This document shows positions 31,635 to 43,899 of a stretch of 64,000 nucleotides of DNA, piece after piece; positions within the stretch are counted from its first letter, which is position 1, and every line of letters starts with the position of its first letter. This DNA comes from Toxorhynchites rutilus septentrionalis. Lineage: Eukaryota; Arthropoda; Insecta; Diptera; Culicidae. The translations under genes were made by a program, and so were the position numbers. Location of the stretch: positions 256,780,994 to 256,844,993 of the forward strand of contig NC_073746.1 of NCBI RefSeq assembly GCF_029784135.1. Direction: 5' to 3'. The notes under the pieces are model-generated. The model was not told the origin of the DNA and made no database searches. It saw nothing but the letters and a program-made list of their open reading frames with translations.

Positions 31635-33331
31635 TTTAAATTTTCACTTATATTCTAAGTATTTTTTTAAACAATATTTCACAATAAAATAATTCACAAA
31701 AACAAAAAAAAAACTTATAATTATTAAATATTTTCTCTCAGTATATTTAATGTTATTCACCTATGAACGCACTCCAGTGCAGATGAACGGGAGCGTGCTG
31801 AAAGCTCGTTGGTGGTGGGAATGTGCCTACGACACCACTACACACAGTCGTCGGTGAAAGCTTACCCGCACTGTCACTGTTGGCACGATGACTCGGCGAA
31901 ATCTCCAATGTCGGCGAAGCAGCGACAAAACAAAAACCAATGCTTGGCTTTCCGAGGATGAAAGCCTCTATCCACTTGCAGGCAGGGCACTTCACTCACT
32001 ATCCAGATAGCGAAATGAACTGCGATCCGAGTAACCGATAACGGAACTTGGACGCGACTTTCCTTCGTCTGGTTACTTCGGGCAATCGGCGAAGAATGAT
32101 TGTGGCTTGTTAATTCTTATTATTTTAAGTGTACATTTTGGATGCTGAAACGTATAACATGAGAAGTGTTTGACATGTACTGTACATTTCTCTTTCAATA
32201 TTCAATGCTCGAACAGGCTACTGGAAATTAAGTTTTAAAAAATCTTCCTATGTAGCAATTTTAAGATCATACCCTCTCTATATTTCACCGCATCGTGTGT
32301 GTACCAGGTGTGCAAGAAAACACATAATAAGGAAAACCTCAAAATATTAGGCTGTCAAAAAAGTCCTGCGGTATTTTTTTTGAATTTTCATTTGTTCATA
32401 AAATTAGTTACAATCATCTGTTTTAAGTCAAATATGCGCCGTTTTGTTCGATGACTTGTTCCCAACGAGATGCCAACTTTATAATACCCCTGTTCTAGAA
32501 GCTCGCTTCCTTATTGGCAAAAAACTCGGATAGCCAATTTTCACAGGCCTCTTTTGTGGCTAACTTCTGACTACCTAGCTCGTTCGCCATGGACAAAAAC
32601 AGGTGGTAGTCACTTGGTGGTCCGGACTATACGGCGGATGCAAAAGAACCTCCCATCCGAGCTCCCGGAGCTTCTGGCGCGTCACCAAAGAAGTGTGTGG
32701 CCTGGCGTTGTCCTGATGGAATACAATGCGGCCTCTGTTTATCAAAGATGGCCTCTTCTTCATAAGTGCTACCTTCAAGCGATCCAGTTGTTGACAGTAC
32801 AGGTCCGAATTGAGCGTTTGGCCATAGGGAAGCAGCTCATAATATCCCACCAAACACACAGCAGAACCTTCCTGGCCGTTAATGAGGGCTTGGCCACCGT
32901 CTGAGCCGCTTCAGCGGGCTTCTACCACGACCGTTTGCGCTTCACGTTGTCGTAAGTGACCCACTTTTCATCGCCAGTCACCATCCGCTTCAGAAACGGG
33001 TCGATTTTGTTGCGATTCAGCAGCGATTCACATGCGTCGATACGGTCAAAGATGTTTTTTGCGTCAACGTGTGTGGCACCCATACATCGAGCTTCTTTGT
33101 GAATCCAAGCTTCTTCAAATGGTTAATAACGGTTTGATGGCTTATCCCCAGCTCTTGGCCGATGCTACGGCTGCTACTATGCCGGTCTTTCTCGGCTAAT
33201 TCAGCGATTTTTTCGCAATTTTCGACGACAGGCCTTCCGGAGCGTGGCGCATCTTCGACGACCTTTACACCAGAACGAAAACGTTGAAAGCATCGTTGTG
33301 CGGTGGAAATGGAAACTGTATCGGGTCCATA

Positions 33332-34629
33332 AAGGGTGTGTCACATCAAATTGCATCACGGAAAAAACGCTGTAGAAATTTAATTTTTAGGAATTATATC
33401 TTCAGCTTTCGCTTATAATCAGATAAGAGTGTATAGATCACGTTGGCCATGCTTCACTGTCAATTTTTCGTAAATTTGGAAAAATGTCGTCGAACGAAAA
33501 AGAGCGTCGTGAATTAATCCTGTGCACTCATTTCGAGCATCCGGAGTTGTCACATCGGGACATCGGTAAGATGCTGGGAATCGTCCAATCCACGGTCAGC
33601 AGAGTACTAAAACGATACTTCGAGAACCTAACCATCGACCGGAAGGTGAAGAACGGCAAAAATGGATGCTCCGTCAGTGAAAAAGATCACAAGCGCGTAG
33701 TTAAGCAGTTTAGACGTGATCCGAGAAGTTCGGTCCGGGATGTCGCCAATAAGCTGAATTTGTCAAGTTCATTCGTCCAGCGGACCAAGCAGCGGGAGGG
33801 CCTGCGTACATAAAAAGTTCAGAAGGCTCCTAACCGCGACGAAAGGCAAAACATGGTGGGGAAGACGCGAGCCCGGAAGCTGTACACCGAAATGCTGACG
33901 AAGCTGCATTGCCTGGTAATGGACGACGAAACCTACGTCAAAGCGAACTTTCGTCAGCTGCCGGGCCTGTTGTTCTTCTCCGCAGAGGACAAATTCAGCG
34001 TTCCGGAGGAGATTCGCATACAGAAACTATCCAAGTTTGCCAAAAAGTACATGGTGTGGCAAGCGATCTGCTCTTGCGGAAAGCGGAGCGCCCCCTTCGT
34101 GATGACCGGCACGGTAAACGGGCAGGTTTACCTTAAGGAGTGCCTACAGAAGCGCTTACTACCACTATTGAAGCAGCACGAGGGCCCGACCATCTTCTGG
34201 CCGGATCTCGCTTCGTGCCACTATTCAAAGGACGTGTTGGAGTGGTACGAAGCCAACCGGGTCACCTTCGTGCCAAAGGAAATGAACCCGCCCAACGCGC
34301 CCGAGCTTCGCCCAATAGAGAAATATTGGGCGATTATGAGGCAGGCCCTCCAGAAGAACCCAAAAGTTGTCAAATCGGAGGCGGACTTCAAGAGAAAATG
34401 GATTTCTGTTCAAGAAAAACTACAACCTGACGTTGTACTGAACCTAATGGATGGGGTAAAGAGGAAGGTGCGAGCATACGGGCTTGGGCTCGAAGAATGA
34501 ATAAAAAGAAAATGCCAAAATTTGTTTAATAGTTTTTATTTTACTGTCTAAAATTTTCAAAAGGATCGATCTACTGGGCGAATTTCTACAGCGTTTTTTC
34601 CGTGATGCAATTTGATGTGACACACCCTT
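33332..34629 (+). mobile_element. DD37E Tc1/mariner element nested in mariner
   Basis: 1298 bp flanked by TA at 33330-33331 and 34630-34631. Terminal inverted repeats are perfect over 49 bp, beginning AAGGGTGTGTCACATC and continuing through ACGCTGTAGAAATT. It encodes one transposase interrupted by a single stop. Perfect repeats and a nearly intact gene suggest a young insertion. The DD37E group is known from mosquitoes (ITmD37E). Confidence 0.93.
33484..34500 (+). pseudogene. DD37E transposase with one in-frame stop
   Basis: A 338-codon frame broken only by TAA at 33811-33813; both sides are in the same frame. The N-terminal 110 codons hold a helix-turn-helix (HRDIGKMLGIVQSTVSRVL) and a second one (VRDVANKLNLSSSFVQR). 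The catalytic residues are Asp in VMDDETYVKANF, Asp in FWPDLASCHYS and Glu in PELRPIEKYW. I count 37 residues between the last two, giving the DD37E signature. The product would act on the 49-bp repeats in the nucleus. A single nonsense change is the only visible lesion. Suppression, polymorphism or a base-call error cannot be excluded. Confidence 0.9.
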
Positions 34630-34922
34630 TAAACTGCACAAATTTTATTGGCAGCTTGAGATGCATTTTTGCCTTTGTCATAGTAGTACTGTAAAATATG
34701 TCGGATTTTTTCTTTATTTTGCTCCATATTTGCGACACTATAACTCACGAACGACTTAACCAAACAAAACACTGTCAAGGACTATATTATAGCGCGCAAA
34801 AATACCTTAAAAAAAATACCCAACAAGCTATAGTATGACTCGATACAATGAATACAACTAGAACTACGAGCTTACAACGACACCTCGCGGAAATACCGCA
34901 AGACTTTTTTGACAGCCTAATA

Positions 34923-37900
34923 TTTATATCTCCGTATGATTCTACACTGTTCACAACACTTGAGCAGGGTAGTTTTTGTATAGAATTTGCTTATTTTAGT
35001 AATTGAATAAAATTGTGGGAAGATGTTTATGGCTTTTTCCTTTGGTATTTTTCCTCGTATCTGCAAAGCCATACCTTTATAAGGTATTGGTAAGGTTAAG
35101 ATAAAAAGGACAGAAGATTGAGGTTAGATTCAAGGCAGTGAACTATAACCTAAAAACGTGTTCCCATGCATCTCAATTAATCACATGATCAGCTGTTCTG
35201 CGACGATCTTCTATCACCTTTTTTATGGACATGAAGCAATAAATACGAGGTTTTTCAAGTTTTAGCCAAATGAAACATTTTTTTCTAAAGGTTCTAGAAT
35301 AGGAAATCCTCAAATGTTGTTTCACAGTTATGTTCGAATGGTTGGAACGCCATTTTGATCGTCTCGAATGATATGATTAATTAATGGTTTATTTCAGTAT
35401 TTTATGAACTACATAAAAATACTACATGAAACTTCAACGGAGATTCTACTTTTCAAATATTAGTTGGGAAAAAAATCATTATAGATGAATCAAATTCTTG
35501 AAATAAAACGATTTTACAGAATCCAGTTTTCTTGCAGCTTCTTGCAGCTTTTTGGAAACAATTAGAGGTACTAATGCCTGTTGCTAATTGAAACAGAATT
35601 AGTTACAAGCAAAGGAGATGAAATCTCAGAAGACTATTATGAACAATATGAGGATATCATCTGAAATGTAATTCTGATGTTTGCAAACCACCAAAATTTT
35701 TCTTCAAAGCAAAAATAATTTTTAAACATTGTCATACTTCTGGATAAAACATTCCAGGTGAATAGAATGGATGCAGTCATGCTCAGAGTTCAAAAATTCT
35801 TTAATTTCATATAGGCATCTCATATATTCTTGGTGTCTATAGTTGGGGATACATTGGCAGAAGACAACTGGGACACGCTGCTAGGTGTCAGTGTTATTAG
35901 CTTGAGACACTTGTGAACACAAATGCCACTAAATTGCTTTCTGATTCACGCTCCCGCACTGCGGAAGTGTTAAGGAGGAATCTTCAAAAGCAGAACCAAA
36001 AATGTTTCTATATACAAACTCTGTTATAAAAATATTGCACATAGTTGCTGTTGCCCAAAACGCAGCTAATTCTGCGTTCCATTCGATATTCGAGTGCTCC
36101 AGACTCATCTACATTCGTTCACAACGTTGCTTCCAAATTAGGGGCACCCTAATACTAAACATCTGGAATATAACATTAAGACATTTTCCCACATCCCAGT
36201 CGCTTTTCGCTTTCCATAGCCACCAAATAATATAACGAATTAACAGTATTGCTTCCTGCTCCCACTTTTACTTCACAGGTTTGACATTGAGTTCTTGCTA
36301 ACTGTGTTTTCTGTCACCGGCAACCAGCTGAAACTGGTTCTGCTCCTCGTACTAGATCCCCAGATCTTCTCGCTTCCAGCAACAGCCCCGTTGACGGTAT
36401 GTGTGTTTCCGTGTCGAATTTTTAGATGTCTCCTCCCAGAAGTACGACAATTTCGATTTTTCTACTTCTCTTTATTGTTGGTGTTGTAATTATTGGCTTA
36501 TCTAACCGAACAGTTTTCCTCTTTTATATCCGCTTACTGACTAACATTCGCTTAATTATCCGAAAATGGCTATAGTATAATTATTTCTATTATTTTTTGA
36601 TACATTTGCTTTACAAATGAACAAAAATCTGGACCCACAATGTAATAGGATACCTTAATAAAATTGCAGATACGCGCTTTTAATTATTTCACTAACTCCA
36701 TATGCTCAGAAAAAAAGCAAAAGCAAATCAGTTGAATTTAACTCGCGTGATAAAACTCCTGCAATACAGATGCGAAAAAGATCATTTACACATGTATTGT
36801 TACAATAGCATAATTACAGCTCATCGGAATCATCAGGTGATGGGGATATAGTTTTTAACCCACCTTCGAAAAAAAAGTTCTGGTAAACGTAGCGTTTTAT
36901 TTGCACACAGCTTTCCTTCTATGCACCAATTACCCACGTTTATTTCGGTGGATGTAATTAGTATATCTTTGCATGTTCATTTTTCCGAAACCGCTCAATA
37001 TAATTATACGCAAGTACATTAAATTGATTTGCGTTGCAGCAGTTGCAGCGATGCTGCATGGCAGTTTCCCAATCACATAATCATATATTTTTCATAATAA
37101 GGGAACAGGTAAGATTTTTGTTTATAGCTCCCATCAAATTATTTAAAACTTGCACCAACAAAATATTCAAATAGAGCGTATGTGGAAACAATCCAAATGT
37201 ATATTTGAATTGATCCGATGCACAGTTTTGTGTCTGTCTGTAATTTCATCATGGTAGACTGACGCATAAATAACACCAGCAAATTAGGCAGATTTTTTTT
37301 TACGAAAATCATAGCTCAGTTCGAGAAACACAGCACGCTCTTCGTCCATTTCACGATGCTCTAATGGTTCATTCAATTCGAGCAATCACGGATCGTACGC
37401 ATGCCACTTTTACTCTACAGGGTAACACGCATCGAGTCGACGTACAGTGCGTGACGACTTTCCGATCGGACTTCGTTTGAGTGGGAATCATATTCGAATG
37501 AAATGACGATAGTTTTCATCCGAATAAAGCTAAATCAATGACAAAACTATTATTCATTCATGTTTTTTTTCAAACACCTGACTTCGTTTAGAAGACTAAC
37601 TTTTCAACATTTATTGTTTCGGACAGGCTTCAAAAGCCACAATGTAGATGATTCATAGCTTTCATAGCTGTAGAACCAAATTTTTTATTACTCCTTCACA
37701 AAAGTAATATCGTTCTAGAACCTCCCTTTGGTTTGAATAAGTTCAATCAATCTATTTGGCGTGATTTCAGTCAAGGTATGTTATGTTGAAATTTGTATCT
37801 CGTTCCAAGTAGATAAAACTGCCCTTGGATTCAGGATTTACTTCAAGTCAGTCATCCTGTATATGATCCTCATATGAACAAGTAGACCATTTTTCAACAT

Positions 37901-38127
37901 ACTTTTCTCACTTCATAAAATCTTGCAATGAATCAAATACATCATGGATGTTATTTTTAACGTAGATCCACGTTAAAGTTAAAACTTTCAGTTTCGGAAT
38001 ATTCTATGAACACATTTTTGGTGTGCGTAGCCTTGGAAAAACTCGATTATATGCTTTTTTTTTTTTGGTACACAGAAATATCGGAAAGAAATATAGTATT
38101 GGGAGTACAAATAAGTTTCCAGAGTTT
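34923..38127. other. No recognisable gene
   Basis: About 3.2 kb of unique-looking AT-rich DNA. Frames up to 77 codons (36002-36235 plus) lack recognisable motifs. The patch at about 37320-37480 is less AT-rich and could be regulatory or a non-coding exon, but nothing in it is diagnostic. Confidence 0.4.
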
Positions 38128-40618
38128 TTTTTACCGTTTTAACGTTTTATTATTTGTTTGAGTTTACATTCATCTGACAACATCGTCTTAATGAAATAAA
38201 ATACTTATAACTAATTAAAAACACATTAATACATGGCATTAAGCACATTAGAATTCTCAGTCCTGTTTCTGAAGCGTTGTGACGGTTCTCCGAAATCAAA
38301 AAAATGTTCTACTAATGAAAATGTTCTTATCATCCTTATGAAACGATAACATGATGACCAAATGTTGAATGATGCGGGAACGGTTGCAGCAAATACGAGG
38401 ATCGTAGGATTCGGCTGGGAACGTGAAAGTTAACCATCTCTAGCAAATTAGGTGCATCAAATTCACCACAAATTAGTTTGGCAACGGAAGTGGCTTGTTG
38501 AATACGCCTATGACGTTCAAGCGTATCCAGATTCAGTAATCGACATCTAGCTATATGGCGGCAGATTCCGTGGATCAGACCAAGGTAGATGCCTGAGCGC
38601 TCTACGGATGAAGCGTTTCTGAATTCGTTCAATCCTGATGCTCCACATGTGTTGGTAAGGGTTCCAAACTACCGATGTGGTTTCAAGAATTGGCCTTACA
38701 AGAGAACAGTAGAATGACTTATATTCTTGATATTCTTGAAATTAACCCAAGCTGACGATTAGCTTTAATGATCAGCGCAAAGCGGTGTGCGTCGAAGGTG
38801 AGTTTAGGGTCGAGCGCTACACCCAACTCGTTGACCTGACTTACTCTCTCCAAGATGATATCATCAATCATGTACTCAAATATAATTGGCTGTCTTTTTC
38901 GACAAAAACTCATGATCACACACTTAGTAATGTTGATGGTAAGTTTGTTCAGCCGGCATCAACATACGAGCTGGTCAAGCAAGCTCTGCAACCGAAGACA
39001 ATCCTTGAGAGTTTTGATAGCCAGATAGATCTTCAAATCGTCTGCGTAGATCGATACACCGCCGGATGCGAGAATAAGTGACACGTCGATGTAAAATATC
39101 GCGAACAGCAGTGGTCCTAGATTGCTGCCTTGTGAAACTCCCGAACAAACAGCAAACGGATATGAAGTGTGAGACTGGAGCTTAAAAAGGAGCGTCCTTC
39201 CATAAAGGTATGACCTCAGCCAGTAGATGAATCCTTCAGAAGCACCAAGACGTGATAGTTTACTCAACAGGATGCGGTGGTCAATTCGGTCGAAAGCGGC
39301 TTTTATGTCGATATAAATAGCATCAACTTGAGCTCGTTCTTCAAGGCGGTTGACACAAAACGGTGAGAACTCTAGGAGATTTGTGCTAACCGAGCGTCCT
39401 GGCATAAGCCCATGTTGTATTGGTGAGATATAGCTCTTCACTTCGAAGAAGACAACATAGTTCACGATCACCTCAAATAGCTTAGATGTGGCAGAAAGGC
39501 TGGTTATCCCGCGATAGTTGATCACGTTGCCCTTATCTCCTTTTTTGAAGAAGGGAAACATATAGGAGTGCTTCCACACATCTGGAAAAATTCCTTGATC
39601 CAGCGAAGCTGTGTAGATACGGGAGAGTGACAAAGCCAAAGCTGAAGCACAGCGACAGAAAACTATTGCTGGAATGCCATCTGGGCCAGGAACTGTTGAC
39701 CGTTTCAACTTTTTTACGCTTCTCTCATTCATCTGTTGAGTAAGAACGAATGACCGCAAGTCTATTAAAGCTTCCGGAACATTAGCTGCAGCACATTCGG
39801 TTTCGGATGGGATGGCTGCATCGGCTACAAACACTGGAGCAAAGTATTTTGAGAACAAATCACACGTTTCAGGAACAGAGGACGACTCTCGATCTCCCAA
39901 GAACACCTTTGACGGGATATCTGCAGTTTTTTTGGAGTTTACAAACTTCCAGAAACTTTTTGGATTGCTGTGCAAGTTCGTCTGGACACGAAGTACGTAT
40001 GATTTGTAGAAAGTTGCGTTAAGACTCCTGTATGCATTGCTAGCGAGCTCAAAGTTGTGTTTTGTTTCAAAAGTTCGTCGACGACGCAACCTGCGTTGGC
40101 AGGAATTTTTGTCGCGCCTTGGAACGCGTAGGAGTGGAGTACTCCATGCTGGAGACATCTGAGGTTTTTTTTCGTGAAGTATTTGTTACTAGCCAGCTAC
40201 AGACAATTTCACAAAAGCGCGTCGCCATGTTGTTAACGTCCTGACCAAGGACACTCCAATCGTAGCTACACAGAAACTCATTGAATGCAGCGAAATCAAT
40301 TTTAGAGTAATTCAACGGGTTTTCAGCTTCGTTACGATCCTCATCAACCGACACTACTCCACCTGTGGCTGATAACGACAGTTCTAATGGTGGATGGTGC
40401 AGATCCACCGGTAACAGTGACGATACGGATTCACTAATAGCTATGTTCGGGTGCGCAGAAAACCAGATCCAATGTGCGGCCATGAAAATTGCGAATGGAG
40501 TTGCGTTGCTGAAGATCGAGAAAGGTGACTCCATCTAATAGAGCAGCACTCGCAGCGGTAGTCAACGAGAGGTTCAGGTCAACAACAGAATTATTGAAAG
40601 AAGAGAAGTCACAGATTA
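38128..40618 (-). mobile_element. 5'-truncated non-LTR retrotransposon (Jockey/CR1-like)
   Basis: The minus strand begins inside the endonuclease C-terminus at about 40615, continues through the reverse transcriptase and a C-terminal region, and ends with a 3' untranslated region containing AATAATAAAACG and a short A run near 38132. RNase H is absent. The 5' end abuts the mariner relic at 40619. No target duplication was found, so one boundary may have been lost. Confidence 0.75.
38336..40613 (-). pseudogene. Non-LTR ORF2 remnant: endonuclease end and reverse transcriptase
   Basis: Segments in different frames give LDLQQRNSIRNFHGRTLDLV (end of endonuclease), then a 399-codon open block at 40158-38959. 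In that block are SSKLFEV-type positions, YIDIKAAFDRIDH, CSGVSQGSNLGPLLFAIFYI and YADDLKIY (catalytic YADD). Downstream, LEMVNFHVPSRILRSSYL near 38410 matches the short C-terminal motif of Jockey- and CR1-like proteins. Frame breaks near 40100, 38940 and 38700 inactivate it. Confidence 0.8.
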
Positions 40619-41440
40619 TTTAAAGTACTGGCCATCGCTAACTACAACCTTCTCTTAGCTTTCTGGTAGCATACGGATAAGAATTACATTTTTTTGTATC
40701 ATCATAGGATGAAAATCGCTGCTCAGCCAGGCCATGTGTCATCGACCGGAACAAATGGTAATCGGAGGGAGCGATGTCTGGTGAATACGGCGGGGTAAGA
40801 TTGATGTTCTCCAGGGAGTTGTTGATACCAATTACAACATGGGGCCGAGCGTTGTCATGTTGCAGAATCACCTTGTCGTGTCTATCGGCGTATTGCGACC
40901 TCTTGTCCTTCTGGGCTCGGCTCAAACGCATCAATTGTTGTCGGTAACGCTGTGATATTTTCATTTGGTTTGAGTAGCTCATAGCGAATTACTCCGAGCT
41001 GATCCCACCAGATACACAGTATTAGCTTGGAACCATGAATATTCGGGTTTGCGGATGATGTTGATGGCTAGCCGGGCTTAACCCAAGCTTTTTAACGCTT
41101 AGGATTGTCGTACCGTATCCACTTTTCGTCACCAGTCAAGATTCGGTGCAGGAAACCTTTTCTTTTCTGTTGCTGAAGCAGTTGTTCGCAGGTGAGAAAA
41201 CGCCTTTCAATGTCTCTCGGCTTCAACTCATATGGGAACCAATTGCCTTAATCTTTCCGAGGTTGCTTTAAACGATGTGAAATTGCTTATTGTGTTACTC
41301 CCAACATTTGCCGTAACTTGCCGTAACTTGCCGTAATGTTCCACAAGATTCCGATGTGTCTCAGCTGCTGTCTTATTTCGTTTGCAGTGATGCAAAGGAA
41401 TTCCCCGCAAAAACGGCTTTGTTGGAACGACATTTTCCAT
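40619..41440 (-). pseudogene. mariner transposase relic
   Basis: The ATG at 41440 starts MENVVPTKPFLRGIPL, typical of one mariner group. The HTH region is degraded. Catalytic blocks remain: VILQHDNARPHV and LTPPYSPDIAPSDYHLFRS, followed by SMTHGLAEQRFSSYDD and a C-terminus SDGQYF next to 40620. Terminal repeats were not found; the 5' side runs into the Helitron-like element. The first Asp block is readable (GDEKWIRYD-like at about 41120) but out of frame. Confidence 0.8.
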
Positions 41441-41452
41441 TTTTGGAGCGAT

Positions 41453-42094
41453 CGGAATTTTGGCATGGGGAGGTTTTAAGGTGTAGTAAATGATACTATG
41501 GTGGTTAGACCCTCCACCCCCTCTCTACGGGGGGGTGAAATCAAGCAAATGAAACCAAATTTGGCATGTGGAGGTTTTAGGGTGCAATAAATATTTCTAC
41601 GGTGGTTAGAAACTCTACTCCCCTCTATAAGGGAGGACTGCCATACAAATGAAACACAAATTTCTACATTACTCGAGAATTAATCAAGCAAACGAAACCA
41701 AATTAGACACTCCCCCCCCTCTCGTTGCTATGGTGAATAGACACTCCTTCTCCTCTCTAATGGGTGAAGAGGGGAGGGGTCTGTCTTTGTTCTATCATGT
41801 TTTCTGTATCAAACATTTATTCCATGTAACGGAGAAACATATTATTTGCAAGTGGTTGAAAAATCTTGAACGAGAATTGTGTCTGAAAATAATCTGATGT
41901 TATAATGATGAGTTTTGGTAGAAGTATTAGGAATTTTATAGTAAAAGGTAAATTCAACGGGGTTGATTAGAAGATCAATCAATGAACAGTTCTGTGATTG
42001 GACTCATGAACTTGTGCTTAGTAAGAAAACGTGAATGTTTGAAGATATTGATAACAAAAAACAAACATAACAAAAAGTTTGCCGGGTCAGCTAG
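41453..42094 (+). mobile_element. Helitron-like non-autonomous element
   Basis: The 3' end reads GCCGGGTCAGCTAG followed by T, matching Helitron ends of the CTRR-T type. The 5' part contains two to three imperfect repeats of about 100-110 bp with TTTGGCATGTGGAGG, GGTGGTTAGA and GGAGG-type blocks, at about 41453-41780. There is no replicase or helicase. The 5' TC terminus and a 3' hairpin could not be fixed by eye, so the assignment is moderate. Confidence 0.45.
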
Positions 42095-43880
42095 TATCCT
42101 TTATAAATATGATCATTTGAACAATATTGAACGTAGCGGAGTAGAGGAGGGTGCTGGCATAGGGGTTGTTCCATACCAATAGTTTCGATTATTAGCAGTA
42201 GATTTATATGCGTTGACAATTCTAAATTTCAATAAATACATTGATTTAATATTTAAACATACCTAATATTATAATTTATTGAAACATGGATGTAGCTAAG
42301 CAGGGTCCGTTTAGTATGTCGGACTTCATTTACTATTGTCGCAAGCACGCCAAAGTTTAAGTCTTCCGAAAACCGTAAAATCGGTTTCATGCAACGACAC
42401 TGCAATATACAAATAAATCAGTGCATACCATGGTTATTTTACGTTTCCCGAGATATTTTCTCTGAAATTTTTTTATGATTCGATTATCTGGAAAATTCGA
42501 TTATGAGGAGTTAAAAAAATAACGTTTCAGATAATCGAGTCCGGCCTGTTTTGGTTTCTTTTTAGTTCAAACATAAATATTATCTATGACATAAATCGGC
42601 CTGTTCGAACCTTTGTAAGGGTAACTGTTTCCAAATAAAGAGCCTGGCGTATACGGTTTCAGCCTTATCCGAAGCAACAAAAATCCCATAAATGTTCAAT
42701 TGGTATGTATGCCGCTATAGTATGCCCTCAAACAAACCAGAAAAATTGTTTTAAGTGAAATCGTGACAACTGTTATAGTTTTTCAGCACATTTCCATGTT
42801 CTTTTGAAATAGTAAAAAATAGTAATATTAAATATCTTGAGAACATGAGATATCTTGTATACTTGTCAACTAATTCAAATCCAATGTTCCATTCATTCCG
42901 AATGAATTACATGAACTGATTTTAATGCAAACGAAGCAACAAACAAATATTCAAAGTATGACGCTGTCCTTACAACTCATTGCACCTTTCGTGTTCAAAC
43001 AGCTTGCTGTACATATATTAAATTGTTCCTTTTTCCCCTAACCAAAGCTCTTGCTCCACTCTAGCAGATTCCTTCGATGATCCGGCATTTGCTCTACATT
43101 CCGGTGAGTGGCTGCTGCAAAATTCATCCAAATTGCACATACATTGTTGGTCACCGTAGCATTGTGCGCTGCCACACAAGCATAAAAAGCATATTGCGAC
43201 ATTAGTAGGCACTTAGATGGTCTTCTATGTAGGAATGCACACCAGAAAATGTGAGCTTTCAGGTAAAACATTCGGTAATCTTGCGTACATGTAGAATAAT
43301 GGGGAGCAAGAAGCAAAAAAAACGCTGTTCGACAGATCGGGATATATAACTTGCACTGGAAGCGAACGGTGATCCAACATTCGTAGTTTCATTTCGAAAG
43401 ATACAATATATTGTTGCCAATGGATGCTTTCATCGTCTAAGCGGATTAGAGTTCCTCGTTTTAATGAACGGAATGGTTTTTTGCTGACGTTGTTCTCTGG
43501 GTTGGTTGGGGCCGGTTTTGGTCATTCAGCGCCCGATAAAATATGCATACAATAGAGAGCCTTTCCACAGAACTATCGCAGCTTGGTCGAAACAACAATC
43601 TACAACCGAAGCAAGAATGAAACATGGGACAATAAGCTTCGGATTGATTCCTGATTCTCCAGCCGTACTATACGGACCAGAACTGTTTGATATATGTGCT
43701 TTTGGAATGATTTTATCTACTAGCATAAAAAGTGATCACCCTAGAAAGTGGCGATTTTATTTATGTCTTGTGTATAAGAACTGATGTGCTGATCAGTCCA
43801 ATGTTTGTTTGTTGTATCGTGATCATCCAAAGCTGCATAATATCTCAATTTCTGTCTAGTTTGGAAATAAACTAGTTTTA
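42095..43880. other. No recognisable gene; one pogo-type end
   Basis: Mostly unique sequence. At 42474-42550 the inverted words GATTCGATTATCTGGA and CAGATAATCGAGTCCGG resemble ends of pogo/Tigger elements. Two 92-codon frames (43038-43316 minus and 43506-43784 plus) show no recognisable domain. Confidence 0.4.
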
Positions 43881-43899
43881 TGCATTCAGTGACATTAGT

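Larger units (their letters stand above)
25920..32099 (-). mobile_element. Near full-length I/Loa-type non-LTR retrotransposon
   Basis: A 6.18-kb element on the minus strand bounded by a 12-bp target duplication, TTGTGGCTTGTT, at 25908-25919 and 32100-32111. It has a 5' untranslated region (32099-31635), ORF1 with three zinc knuckles, an overlapping ORF2 (endonuclease, reverse transcriptase, RNase H, terminal Cys-His region), a 3' untranslated region and a short A tail at 25920-25928. RNase H after the reverse transcriptase places it among the I/Loa-type clades, which include MosquI and Lian in Aedes. ORF1 has one frameshift and ORF2 about five, plus a 120-bp SINE insertion, so this copy is dead although complete in extent. 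Confidence 0.9.
32575..34727 (-). pseudogene. mariner transposase (DD34D type), interrupted
   Basis: The ATG at 34727 starts MEQNKEKIRHILQYYYDKG, cut after about 35 codons by the DD37E insertion. It resumes with GPDTVSISTAQRCFQRF, EDAPRSGRP and GISHQTVINHLKKLGF, the paired HTH region. The catalytic blocks are VTGDEKWVTYDN, VFHQDNARPHTS and LHPPYSPD. Frame loss near 33060 and an in-frame stop near 32925 inactivate it independently of the insertion. In intact relatives the enzyme cuts and pastes the element at TA sites. Confidence 0.85.
32347..34920 (-). mobile_element. mariner transposon interrupted by a DD37E element
   Basis: Outer ends TTAGGCTGTCAAAAAAGTC form inverted repeats of about 30 bp flanked by TA at 32345-32346 and 34921-34922. 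Without the nested 1298-bp element and its duplicated TA, the length is about 1274 bp, normal for mariner. The transposase is on the minus strand and broken (separate entry). The TIR resembles mariner-group TTAGG ends. Confidence 0.9.

Noticed and set aside
43018..43784. Pair of 92-codon ORFs as possible genes
   Set aside because: Nothing recognisable in either frame and they lie among transposon remnants.
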